Assembly (NCBI GenBank): GCA_910586705.1
Contig: CAJUJK010000006.1
Span: 1 to 64,000, forward strand
Length of the DNA: 64,000 bases
Direction: 5' to 3'
Source: an uncultured Lachnospiraceae bacterium
GTDB taxonomy: Bacteria > Bacillota > Clostridia > Lachnospirales > Lachnospiraceae
In this document: piece after piece, positions 8,418-16,439 of the stretch
Layout of the letters: each line of letters opens with the position of its first letter
Position numbering within the stretch: the first letter of the stretch is position 1
Position numbers and translations under genes: made by a program
The notes under the pieces: model-generated
What the model saw: the letters and a program-made list of their open reading frames with translations, nothing else
What the model was told of the DNA's origin: nothing
The model's database searches: none

Positions 8418-9296
8418 TTATTCAATATTCTGTATCTGTTCCCGCACTTTCTCAATCTCTGTCTTTAATTCAATCGCCCTGTCCGAAGTTTCCAGATCCG
8501 TGGTCTTTGAGAGGATCGTGTTTGCCTCGCGGTTCATCTCCTGCGCCAGAAAATCCAGCTTCCGCCCGATACTGCCGCCCTCCGTAAGATCCCGCTTCAT
8601 GGTGGTAATGTGGCTGCGCAGGCGCACCAGTTCCTCGTCCACGCACACCTTATCCGCAAAGAGCGTCACCTCCGTCAGCAGTCTGGACTCGTCGACCTGG
8701 GTATCCTGCAGAAGCTCCTTCACCTTGTCCCTAAGTCTCTGCCTGTACTCCGTCATAATCTGCGGCGCGCGGTGCTCGATAAATTCCACCCCCGCAAGCA
8801 TGGCGTTCAGTTTCGCCAGCAGGTCGTCGCGGATGTTTTCTCCCTCTTTGACTCTCGTCTCCACAAAGGACTCCGCCGCGCCGCGTACTGCCTTCCCAAG
8901 GAACTGCCAGAGCTCCTCCTCATCGACCGTCTGCTCTTCCATGGTCAGCACTTCCGGATAGCGTGACAGGGTGGATACCCGCACGTCATTGTCCAGCGAA
9001 AAATCCTCCGACATCTGCCAGAGATATTTCATGTATTCCGCCGCCAGTTCCCTGTTATACTTCACACAGAGATTGGTCTCCGTCAGATCCTCGTAGGTGA
9101 TAAACACATCCACCTTTCCCCGCTGCATATAATTTTTGAGTTCGTTTCTGATCGCCGTCTCAAAAAAGTTCAGCTTTTTCGGCATCTTAATGTTGACATC
9201 CAAATACCTGTGGTTGACGGACTTCATCTCCACTGTGATCTTCCGCGCGTCCTCCGTCACCTCACATCTCCCGAATCCGGTCATGCTCTTAATCAT
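8418..9296 (-). CDS. YicC family endoribonuclease
   Basis: YicC/YloC proteins are recently characterised endoribonucleases. The N-terminus MIKSMTGFGR and the C-terminal block GSIGRKLDFLAQEMNREANT (DUF1732 region) are family hallmarks; 292 residues is normal. The start at 9296 was chosen because of the motif; the frame is open upstream to 9368, and an alternative Met lies two codons earlier. First gene of the yicC-remA-gmk-rpoZ-rimO-pgsA-cinA run, behind a strong promoter and a long structured leader. Confidence 0.93.
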   Translation of the reverse strand: MIKSMTGFGRCEVTEDARKITVEMKSVNHRYLDVNIKMPKKLNFFETAIRNELKNYMQRGKVDVFITYEDLTETNLCVKYNRELAAEYMKYLWQMSEDFSLDNDVRVSTLSRYPEVLTMEEQTVDEEELWQFLGKAVRGAAESFVETRVKEGENIRDDLLAKLNAMLAGVEFIEHRAPQIMTEYRQRLRDKVKELLQDTQVDESRLLTEVTLFADKVCVDEELVRLRSHITTMKRDLTEGGSIGRKLDFLAQEMNREANTILSKTTDLETSDRAIELKTEIEKVREQIQNIE

Positions 9297-9340
9297 CGTC
9301 ATACTCTTCTTTCTCTTAACGTAAACTTCACAGTTACATT

Positions 9341-9460
9341 GCATAAGCAGATTCGAGATGCTTCGCATCTCTCATTCGCGTTGCTCGTCATAAATCGTCA
9401 CAGGCATATCTGCATACAGACATGCGCTCTGCCTGTGCCTCTTTCTGACTCTGCTTATGC
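9341..9460 (-). repeat. Structured palindromic element in yicC leader (element A1)
   Basis: An 11-bp perfect inverted repeat, GCATAAGCAGA (9341-9351) and TCTGCTTATGC (9450-9460), encloses two further helices: GAGATGC-TTC-GCATCTC (9355-9371) and CACAGGCA/TGCCTGTG (9399-9406 with 9430-9437). The result is a three-way-junction-like fold in the predicted 5' untranslated RNA of yicC. It shares outline and the GAG-hairpin-CTC feature with 56619-56762. Could be a mobile palindromic repeat, a cis-regulatory RNA, or both. Confidence 0.65.
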
Positions 9461-9489
9461 GCGCAAAAAGACCTACGCATACAGTCTTT

Positions 9490-9518
9490 ATTATAGTGGA
9501 AAGCGGATAAATAGTCAA
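9490..9518 (-). promoter_or_regulatory. Strong sigma-A promoter of the yicC operon
   Basis: Minus-strand TTGACT (9518-9513), 17-bp spacer, TATAAT (9495-9490). Transcription should begin near 9483, giving a leader of about 187 nt before the yicC start, almost all of it occupied by element A1. Confidence 0.85.
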
Positions 9519-9576
9519 GAAAGAGAAACCGCGGCGTCCTGAACAGGAAAAGGGACGCCCAAAATCCCGGCAGCGA

Positions 9577-9605
9577 TTGAAATGCGCCGTCGTTTATGCT
9601 ATAGT
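9577..9605 (+). promoter_or_regulatory. Sigma-A promoter of rqcH
   Basis: TTGAAA (9577-9582), 17-bp spacer, TATAGT (9600-9605), about 40 bp ahead of the rqcH start. Divergent from the yicC promoter. Together with element A1 these account for the 9297-9652 gap. Confidence 0.82.
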
Positions 9606-9652
9606 AAGGAACGCACAGAAAACAGGAACGAAAAGAAAGGGAAGGCGCAATC

Positions 9653-11455
9653 ATGGCATTTGACGGCATCACCATAGCAAATATCACAAAGGAGCTTTCA
9701 GGGCAGCTTCTCGGCGGACGCATCTACAAGATCGCACAGCCGGAAAGCGACGAACTGCTGCTCACCATCAAAAATAACGGCAGCCAGTACCGTCTGCTGT
9801 TGTCGGCGGACGCCTCCCTCCCCATGGTCTATCTGACGGAAACCAACAAGCCAAGCCCCATGACCGCGCCGGGTTTCTGTATGCTGCTGCGCAAGCATCT
9901 GCAGAACGCCCGCATCACCGCCATATCGCAGCCCGGGCTGGAGCGCGTGATTCACCTGCGCCTTGAGCATCTAAACGAACTCGGCGACTTATGCGAAAAG
10001 AAACTGGTCGTGGAGATCATGGGCAAACACAGCAACATCATCTTCTGCGACGACAAGGACCAGATCATAGACAGCATCAAACATATTTCCGGCATGGTCA
10101 GTTCCGTGCGGGAGGTGCTGCCCGGCCGTCCCTACTTTATCCCGCAGACCCAGAATAAATGGAACCCCCTGCGGTTTAGTGCCCGATACACGAAAGAGGG
10201 ATCCCCTCTCTTTATCAAATCCCCGGAGGACGGCGAAGGATTGACTTATGTAAACCTTTGCGCCCACATGAAGGAGAAACCCATGCCTCTCTACAAGGCG
10301 CTCTATACGACTTACACCGGGCTGTCGCCCATCATTTCGCAGGAGCTGTGCTACCGTGCCGGGGTCGACGCGGACATGCCCGCAAACGTGCTGGACGAAC
10401 CGGCTCTGCACGCCATATACGAAACGCTCTCCGATCTGATGGAGCAGACCGCCTGCGGACACTTTTCCCCCGTCATCATCTATGACGGCAGGGAGCCGCT
10501 GGAATACGCAGCGTTTCCACTGACGCTCTACAGCGACAAAACTTCACAGGACTTCTCCTCCGTCAGTGCTATTCTGGAACGCTTCTACGCGGAGCGCAGC
10601 GTAATAACCCGCATCCGCCAGAAGTCCGTGGATCTGCGCAAGATCGTCCAGACGGCTTTAGAGCGCAACGTAAAAAAATACGATCTGCAGATGCGGCAGA
10701 TGAAAGACACCGAAAAACGCGACAAATACAAGGTTTACGGCGAACTGATCAACACCTACGGCTACAACGTGGAGCCGGAGGCAAAATCCATGGAGGCGCT
10801 CAACTATTATACCAATGAGACCATCACGATTCCTCTGGACAGCACCCTGACGCCGCAGGAAAACGCCCAGAAATATTTTGATAAGTACGGGAAGCTGAAA
10901 CGGACCTACGAAGCGCTGTCAGAATTGACCATACAGGTCAAAGAAGAGATCGCGCATCTGGAATCCATCCTCGCCGCGCTGGATATCGCCATGCAGGAGG
11001 AGGATCTGGTACAGATCCGGGAGGAACTGATTGAGAGCGGCTATATCCGCAGAAAGGGCGGCGGCAAAAAAGTAAAAATCACCAGCAGGCCCTTCCACTA
11101 TGTGAGCAGCGACGGTTTTCATATCTATGTGGGGAAAAATAATTTCCAGAACGACGAACTCACCTTCAAGTTCGCAAACGGCGGCGACTGGTGGTTCCAC
11201 GCCAAACAGATTCCCGGCTCCCACGTAATTTTAAAGACCGAGGGCGCCGAGGTGCCCGACCGCGCCTTCGAGGAAGCAGCAAGACTTGCCGCCTACTATT
11301 CCAAGGGACGCGAACAGGATAAGGTAGAAATCGACTATGTACAGAAAAAGCATGTGAAAAAACCTGCCGGCGCCAAGCCCGGCTTCGTGGTGTACTACAC
11401 CAACTACTCCATGGCGATCGACTCCGACATTGCCGGGCTGACGGAACTTTCCTGA
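9653..11455 (+). CDS. rqcH: NFACT family ribosome quality control protein RqcH
   Basis: RqcH binds stalled 50S-peptidyl-tRNA complexes and adds C-terminal alanine tails for degradation. NFACT-N begins MAFDGITIANITKELSGQLL and includes MLLRKHLQNARI and VEIMGKHSNIIF; a helix-hairpin-helix and long coiled coil (about 300-440) follow, then the NFACT-R domain (about 455-575; HIYVGKNNFQNDELTF, DWWFHAKQIPGSHVI). The position equivalent to the Asp of the Asp-Arg pair in B. subtilis RqcH reads Glu-Arg (GLERVI), a conservative change. Older annotation calls this family fibronectin-binding. Monocistronic on the plus strand; RBS GGGAAGG. Confidence 0.93.
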   Translation: MAFDGITIANITKELSGQLLGGRIYKIAQPESDELLLTIKNNGSQYRLLLSADASLPMVYLTETNKPSPMTAPGFCMLLRKHLQNARITAISQPGLERVIHLRLEHLNELGDLCEKKLVVEIMGKHSNIIFCDDKDQIIDSIKHISGMVSSVREVLPGRPYFIPQTQNKWNPLRFSARYTKEGSPLFIKSPEDGEGLTYVNLCAHMKEKPMPLYKALYTTYTGLSPIISQELCYRAGVDADMPANVLDEPALHAIYETLSDLMEQTACGHFSPVIIYDGREPLEYAAFPLTLYSDKTSQDFSSVSAILERFYAERSVITRIRQKSVDLRKIVQTALERNVKKYDLQMRQMKDTEKRDKYKVYGELINTYGYNVEPEAKSMEALNYYTNETITIPLDSTLTPQENAQKYFDKYGKLKRTYEALSELTIQVKEEIAHLESILAALDIAMQEEDLVQIREELIESGYIRRKGGGKKVKITSRPFHYVSSDGFHIYVGKNNFQNDELTFKFANGGDWWFHAKQIPGSHVILKTEGAEVPDRAFEEAARLAAYYSKGREQDKVEIDYVQKKHVKKPAGAKPGFVVYYTNYSMAIDSDIAGLTELS

Positions 11456-11605
11456 GAGCCCTCTGAAACCTTTGACCACGATACCTGTTCTCTGAAAGTG
11501 AAAGAGCCGCCCGCAGAAGCCGTTCCCCATAGCTGCCTGCGACGGCTCATTCCTGCCGGATAGTGGGCGTTCTCTCGGGCAGATGCCGTTCTGTGTGGCA
11601 GTTCT

Positions 11606-12433
11606 TCACGGCTGGCTCACCGACACGCTCTCCCCGTCGGAGACAGCCGTCACGACACCTTCATCCGTGTAATACACCTCACACTTATATGTATTTAGCA
11701 ACGCCACCGTCTCCTCCTCCACCCGCAGCCGCTCCGGGTCTGCGGTGAGGACGGCACAGCGGGGCTTCGCCGTCTCGAACAGGGTTTCCAGATTCTTTGT
11801 GTAATTCCCGTGATGAGGCATCTTGATCAGATCATACCGCTCCTTTGCCGCCGCCGACGAGAGGAACTCCTCCGTCCGTATCTTTTTGGCATCCCCCATC
11901 AGCAGAAACCGGTTCTCTCCATTCGTAACACATGTTATCAATGAATAATTGTTGTCATTCTCATACCCGCTCTCATGGGGCGCGTCCACATGAAAGGAAA
12001 CCCCTTCCACAGTGAAGGAAACGTCTTTTTGCAGCCGCTCATAAGCCGTGTCCGTCTCCTCGACCGCCCGCATCAGCGAAAGATACGCATCCGAGTCCTC
12101 CTCATAATCCGGCATCAGCACACAGCCCACCTCATAGCGGTAAAGCAGATCCGCCGCGCTGCCGATATGGTCTTTGTCAAAATGGCTCAGAATCACATAT
12201 TCGATCCGCGTTGTTCCCCGCTCATCCAGATACGCACAGATCGCCGCCGCATCGTCCGCATCCGCCGTATCGTTCAGCACCACGCTCTCTCCCGCCTCTA
12301 TCACGATACAGTCCGACTTGCCCGTATTGAGAAACGTCAGCTGCAGGTCCGCGCCCTTTTCTCTCCCGCCGCATCCTGCCAGAAGAAGGAGCAGACAAAA
12401 CAGGGGCACATAAATCTGATTGCTCTTTCTCAT
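11606..12433 (-). CDS. MBL-fold hydrolase lipoprotein, ComEC C-terminal-domain-like
   Basis: A 275-residue exported lipoprotein: signal peptide with lipobox LLLAGC at residues 17-21, then a metallo-beta-lactamase fold with LSHFDKDHIGS (HxxxDH metal motif), MGDAKK and MPHHGNYT. This arrangement matches the stand-alone proteins related to the extracellular nuclease-like domain of ComEC. Its start overlaps the stop of the upstream flippase gene (ATGA). Substrate unknown; a role in competence is not implied by context here, where neighbours concern glycan and envelope. Confidence 0.82.
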   Translation of the reverse strand: MRKSNQIYVPLFCLLLLLAGCGGREKGADLQLTFLNTGKSDCIVIEAGESVVLNDTADADDAAAICAYLDERGTTRIEYVILSHFDKDHIGSAADLLYRYEVGCVLMPDYEEDSDAYLSLMRAVEETDTAYERLQKDVSFTVEGVSFHVDAPHESGYENDNNYSLITCVTNGENRFLLMGDAKKIRTEEFLSSAAAKERYDLIKMPHHGNYTKNLETLFETAKPRCAVLTADPERLRVEEETVALLNTYKCEVYYTDEGVVTAVSDGESVSVSQP

Positions 12434-14139
12434 AAATCCGCCCGCCTCTTTTTCCGCCTTTTCTTTCTTTTTCTCCGCTTCCTCTTCCCCGTTTTCTCCG
12501 GCTCATCCGATAACAGGTGTAATTTCTCCGCGATATGCACCAGCGTGTACCCCTTGGGAAACGCCAGCAGCTCCTCCCGGCTCACGCCGCCGATCAGCAG
12601 CAGTACCGCGCCGTAAACGCACACGCCTATGCCGATGGCAATGAGCAGCACCACCCGGCTTATCGGAATCAGCAAAATCAGCCCGTGATAAACGCCAAAA
12701 GCCGCCGCGCCCATGATCACCGCCGCAAAAAGCGGTTTCAGAAAGAGCTTCACCACATCCATGCGGTATTCCAGATGCTTTCTCACGGACAGATGGTTTA
12801 AGACACACATCACAAAGGAATAGATGGCGTTTGCCGCCGCCAGCGCATACAGCTCCAGATCCGTGTAGAGCAGAAGCGCCACCAGTCCCGCCACCTGAAT
12901 CACCAGCGCAATCGCTGCATGGATCACCGGCGTATTGACCTTCCCGATTCCCTGCAAAACCGCATTGGTCAGCGTCGAGAGGCTGTAGAGCACCACCGTC
13001 ACGGCAAGCGCTGCCAGAAGCCCGGAGGCGATGTCCAACGATTCCTTCTGGGGAAAAATAAACTGCATAATGGGCCTTGGCAGCACGGCGATCCCCACCG
13101 CCGCCGGGATCGCGATCAGCATGGTCATCTGGATCGCCCGGGTCACCTGTTTTCTCGTCTGCGCCACCGTCCCCTTCACATAGGAGGCCGCCACCCCCGG
13201 AATGATGGCGGAGGACATGGCGGAGGCGATGGCGATCGGAATGTTTACCACCGCCACAGCAAGCCCGGAAAAGATGCCGTAATGATTGTTCGCCAGTATC
13301 GCGTCTACCTTCTTGTAATCCATGACATGATAGAAGATCGTCATGTTAACCACCGTCGTACAGTTGTAGATGAAAGTGCTCAGGATAAAGGGCGTGACGA
13401 TGGTAAAGATCACCTTGAAAATCTCTTTGTAACTCTCCTCGTGCCAGCTTTTGTCGCGCGCTACGCGCCTTTTGATGACACCGCTGTTTAAGCGATACAT
13501 CCCGAACATGAAAAGAAGACCGATCAGCACGCCCGCGCCCGTTCCGAGAGCCGACCCTGCCGAACCGTAGATGGCGCGCGTGGTGGCGTCCCCGTCCACC
13601 ACCAGCCCGATCAGAAGCTTCGCCGCCAGAATGCTGACCGCCGCATTTAAAATCTGCTCTAAAACCTGTGAGATGGAAGTGTGCACCATGGAGCCATGCG
13701 CCTGAAAAAAACCGCGGAACACGCCGAGAAACCCCGAAAAAAAGATGGTCGGCGACAGCACCCGGAGCGCCACCACCGCATTCTGGTTCTTCCCCACGAG
13801 AAAAGGCGCTCCCACGAAAGTCAGAATCGAGGCAACGCCGCCAACCACCAGAACATAGAGAAGTGCACAGACAAAAACCCTCTGTGCATTCCGGTATTCC
13901 TTAAACGCAAGCCGCTGGGCGATCACCTTGGAAATCGCCGAGGGGATGCTGTAGGAGGAAATCAATAATATAATTGTGTAGATATTGATCGCCGCATTAT
14001 AATAGCCGTTGCCTTCGATTCCGATAATCGAAAGGAGCGGGCTTCTGTATATCAGACCGATCACTTTGACGAGCATTCCGGCTGCCGCCAGAATGCCCGC
14101 CTGAAACACAAACGTGCTTTTTTTCTTCGGATCTTCCAT
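12430..14139 (-). CDS. SpoVB/MurJ-type polysaccharide flippase (MOP superfamily)
   Basis: A 569-residue protein with about 14 hydrophobic segments, starting LAAAGMLVKVIGLIYRSPLL, the pattern of stage V sporulation protein B and related lipid-linked oligosaccharide exporters. The extreme C-terminus is unusual: about 15 Lys/Arg in the last 20 residues (from KRKRRKRKK on). An ATG at 14139 is preferred to the TTG at 14151. It overlaps nothing upstream but lies 4 nt after glgA and overlaps the MBL gene by 4 nt, so the three form an operon. SpoVB versus MurJ cannot be settled from sequence alone. Confidence 0.88.
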   Translation of the reverse strand: MEDPKKKSTFVFQAGILAAAGMLVKVIGLIYRSPLLSIIGIEGNGYYNAAINIYTIILLISSYSIPSAISKVIAQRLAFKEYRNAQRVFVCALLYVLVVGGVASILTFVGAPFLVGKNQNAVVALRVLSPTIFFSGFLGVFRGFFQAHGSMVHTSISQVLEQILNAAVSILAAKLLIGLVVDGDATTRAIYGSAGSALGTGAGVLIGLLFMFGMYRLNSGVIKRRVARDKSWHEESYKEIFKVIFTIVTPFILSTFIYNCTTVVNMTIFYHVMDYKKVDAILANNHYGIFSGLAVAVVNIPIAIASAMSSAIIPGVAASYVKGTVAQTRKQVTRAIQMTMLIAIPAAVGIAVLPRPIMQFIFPQKESLDIASGLLAALAVTVVLYSLSTLTNAVLQGIGKVNTPVIHAAIALVIQVAGLVALLLYTDLELYALAAANAIYSFVMCVLNHLSVRKHLEYRMDVVKLFLKPLFAAVIMGAAAFGVYHGLILLIPISRVVLLIAIGIGVCVYGAVLLLIGGVSREELLAFPKGYTLVHIAEKLHLLSDEPEKTGKRKRRKRKKRRKKRRADL

Positions 14140-14143
14140 GTCC

Positions 14144-15589
14144 CTATCCAATCAGCCAGTCATACATTTCCTGATATTTCTTCGCGGATACATGCCATGA
14201 GAAATCCGCCGCCATGCCTCTGTCCACGATCTTATTCCATTCCCGCTTCTTATCATAGTAGATATGCTCCGCGTAGCGGATCGTGCCAAGCATCTCATGG
14301 GCATTGTAATTCGTAAAGGAAAATCCCGTGCCCGTGCCTTCATACTCGTTGTAGGGCTTCACCGTATCTTTCAGACCGCCCGTCTCACGCACGATCGGCA
14401 CCGTGCCGTAGCGCAGGGACATGAGCTGGCTTAAGCCGCAGGGCTCGAAGAGCGACGGCATAAGGAACGCGTCGCTTGCCGCGTAAATCTTGTGGGACAG
14501 CGCATCCGAATAGTAAATGTTCGCCGACACCTTACCGTGGTACTTCCAGTCAAAATGGCGGAACATGTTCTCATACTGCTCCTCGCCTGTGCCGAGCACC
14601 ACAAGCTGCACATAGTCCTGACACAGCTCATCCATGATATAGGCGATCAGATCGAACCCTTTCTGTCCCGTCAGTCTCGATACAACGCCCAGCATCATTG
14701 CCTTATCATCCTGATTCAGACCGAGCTGCTCCTGCAGCGCGCGTTTGTTCTTCATCTTCTCTTTGCGGAAATTAGCCGCATTGTACTTGAAGTCTATATG
14801 CTTATCCGTCTCCGGGTTAAATTCATCATAATCAATACCGTTCACGATACCGCGCAGATCCCCTGTCCTCGCACAGAGCAGACCATTCAGACCCTCGCCG
14901 TAGAACGCCGTCTTGATCTCCTCCGCGTAAGTGTCGCTTACCGTGGTGATGGCATCCGCGTAAACCAGACCGCCCTTCAGGAGGTTCGCATCCTTGTATG
15001 CCTCCAGTTTATCCGCCGTAAAGAAATATCCCGGCAGACCCGTGATCTCTTTTACCTCCTTCACGCTCCACTTGCCCTGAAACTTCAGATTGTGGATCGT
15101 CATAACGGTCTTGATGCCCCGGTAGAACTCTCCGCCCTGAAAACGCTCTTTTAAGTACACCGGAATCAGTCCTGTCTGCCAGTCGTGACAGTGAATCAGA
15201 TCCGGTCTGAAATCAATCACTGGCAGAATGCACAGTGCCGCCTTACAGAAAAAGGCATACTTCTCAATCTCAAACAGCGCGTTATCGCTGTAGGGCTGAA
15301 AGCCGTTAAAATAACTCTCGTTATCAATAAAATAGTATTTCACCCCATCGACTTCCGCCTCTAAAATTCCCACATACTCCTCTTTCCAGTGGAAATCCAT
15401 ATAGAAGTGGGTCTTGTAGGTGAGCTTATCCTTCATCTCCTGCTTCATGCAGGTATACTTCGGCAGGATTACCCGCACATCAAAATACTGTTTGTCAATA
15501 CACTTGGGCAGAGAGCCGACCACGTCCGCCAACCCGCCTGTTTTGATAAAAGGTACGCCTTCCGACGCGACAAATAAAATTTTTTTCAT
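14144..15589 (-). CDS. glgA: Glycogen synthase
   Basis: Transfers glucose from ADP-glucose to the growing alpha-1,4-glucan. GT5 features: N-terminal KTGGLADVVGSLPK (the KxGGL substrate site) and C-terminal SRLTGQKGFDLI and PSLFEPCGLSQ. 481 residues is normal. RBS GGAGGG before the start. No other glg gene is adjacent, so it is a scattered glycogen gene grouped with an envelope flippase. Confidence 0.96.
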   Translation of the reverse strand: MKKILFVASEGVPFIKTGGLADVVGSLPKCIDKQYFDVRVILPKYTCMKQEMKDKLTYKTHFYMDFHWKEEYVGILEAEVDGVKYYFIDNESYFNGFQPYSDNALFEIEKYAFFCKAALCILPVIDFRPDLIHCHDWQTGLIPVYLKERFQGGEFYRGIKTVMTIHNLKFQGKWSVKEVKEITGLPGYFFTADKLEAYKDANLLKGGLVYADAITTVSDTYAEEIKTAFYGEGLNGLLCARTGDLRGIVNGIDYDEFNPETDKHIDFKYNAANFRKEKMKNKRALQEQLGLNQDDKAMMLGVVSRLTGQKGFDLIAYIMDELCQDYVQLVVLGTGEEQYENMFRHFDWKYHGKVSANIYYSDALSHKIYAASDAFLMPSLFEPCGLSQLMSLRYGTVPIVRETGGLKDTVKPYNEYEGTGTGFSFTNYNAHEMLGTIRYAEHIYYDKKREWNKIVDRGMAADFSWHVSAKKYQEMYDWLIG

Positions 15590-15694
15590 GACAACCCTCC
15601 AACTGTATTATGCCATTCTTAATACAGGCAGTTCCTTGGAACTCCTAAACAACAGTATACAATATTTCGGGTGGCAATAAAAGGATTATTTTAA

Positions 15695-15718
15695 TTTTAG
15701 CGTCGATTTTAGCGTCGA
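15695..15718. repeat. Tandem 12-bp duplication over a gene's stop codon
   Basis: TTTTAGCGTCGA occurs twice in a row. The copy at 15707-15718 contains the last codons and stop of the Spo0A-like gene; the copy at 15695-15706 is just outside it. Same kind of 3'-terminal duplication as seen at recA. Confidence 0.8.
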
Positions 15719-16236
15719 TACTGTAATCGGATTTTATCCGCGATCAGCGCGATAAACTCCGAGTTGGTAGGCTTGCCTTTTCCCGTGTTGATCGTATACC
15801 CGAACAGCGCATCAAGCGTCTCCATCCGCCCTCTCGACCACGCCACTTCTATGGCATGGCGGATCGCACGTTCCACCCGGCTAGGCGTCGTCTGGTATTT
15901 CTTTGCAATGGTGGGATAGAGAATCTTTGTGATAGAGCCGAGCATCTCCACATCCTCCACCGACATCATGATCGCCTCGCGCAGATACTGGTATCCCTTG
16001 ATATGGGCGGGCACGCCGATCTCATGGATCATGTCCGTCACATCTTTTTCCAGATCCCGTCCTTCCGTTTCCGGCATATCCTCCGCCGTTTGCGCTATTT
16101 CGACCTGATCCCTCCCCTTCTCCCCCGAGGGAACGGTAATCAGTATCCTGAACTCCTTGTTCGTACTGATTAAATTATCCAGAATACGGTAAATCTGCTC
16201 CTGATCCCTCGCAGCTGTCACATTTAATGTCTCCAT
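15709..16236 (-). CDS. Receiverless Spo0A-like DNA-binding protein
   Basis: 175 residues. The last 115 are very close to the Spo0A effector domain ([20 protein letters not shown], then [18 protein letters not shown] as the recognition region, then [17 protein letters not shown]). The N-terminal 60 residues are not a response-regulator receiver: no phosphorylatable Asp pocket, about half the length. So it probably binds 0A-box-like DNA without phosphorelay control, or regulates Spo0A by competition. The start at 16236 is chosen for GGAGG at the right distance; an earlier Met lies inside that site. In B. subtilis spo0A follows spoIVB; here this gene lies 3.5 kb beyond spoIVB. Confidence 0.9.
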   Translation of the reverse strand: METLNVTAARDQEQIYRILDNLISTNKEFRILITVPSGEKGRDQVEIAQTAEDMPETEGRDLEKDVTDMIHEIGVPAHIKGYQYLREAIMMSVEDVEMLGSITKILYPTIAKKYQTTPSRVERAIRHAIEVAWSRGRMETLDALFGYTINTGKGKPTNSEFIALIADKIRLQYRR

Positions 16237-16313
16237 TTTTTCCTCCATTCCCCTTTTACGCGGCGTTTTGTATCTGTCTCTCTTCACACCGACCGCCCTG
16301 ATTCCGCTGTGCA

Positions 16314-16406
16314 GAGAATGCCGCTTTCTGGCATTCTCTTATGTGAGACTTGGTACTTCTTAACGAGGCAGCCTTTGCTGCCGAGTTTTAGAAGTACTTC
16401 TCACAT
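16314..16406. repeat. Structured palindromic element upstream of the Spo0A-like gene (element B1)
   Basis: Two hairpins. First, GAGAATGCC/GGCATTCTC (16314-16322, 16330-16338). Second, a nested helix: ATGTGAGA/TCTCACAT outermost (16341-16348, 16399-16406), GTACTTCT/AGAAGTAC inside, then GCAGC-CTTT-GCTGC at the tip flanked by ACGAG and CGAG. A close relative lies at 45743-45825, and 33 bp around the first hairpin are nearly identical in the two. It fills most of the leader between the predicted promoter and the gene. Confidence 0.7.
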
Positions 16407-16407
16407 T

Positions 16408-16436
16408 ATTATAAACAATAGTTGGGAAATGTGAAA
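16408..16436 (-). promoter_or_regulatory. Candidate promoter of the Spo0A-like gene
   Basis: Minus-strand TATAAT (16413-16408) with TTTCAC 17 bp upstream (16436-16431). The -10 is exact, the -35 weak. Transcription would start inside the outer arm of element B1, leaving a leader of about 165 nt. Confidence 0.6.
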
Positions 16437-16439
16437 TAT

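Noticed and set aside
9388..9723. 111-residue minus-strand open frame upstream of yicC
   Set aside because: It overlaps two good promoters, element A1 and the start of rqcH, and its protein has no coherent features; it is an open frame by chance.
11456..11605. Gap between convergent rqcH and the MBL gene
   Set aside because: GAGCCG/CGGCTC arms with a very long loop and no T-run; not enough to call a terminator, and nothing else is recognisable.
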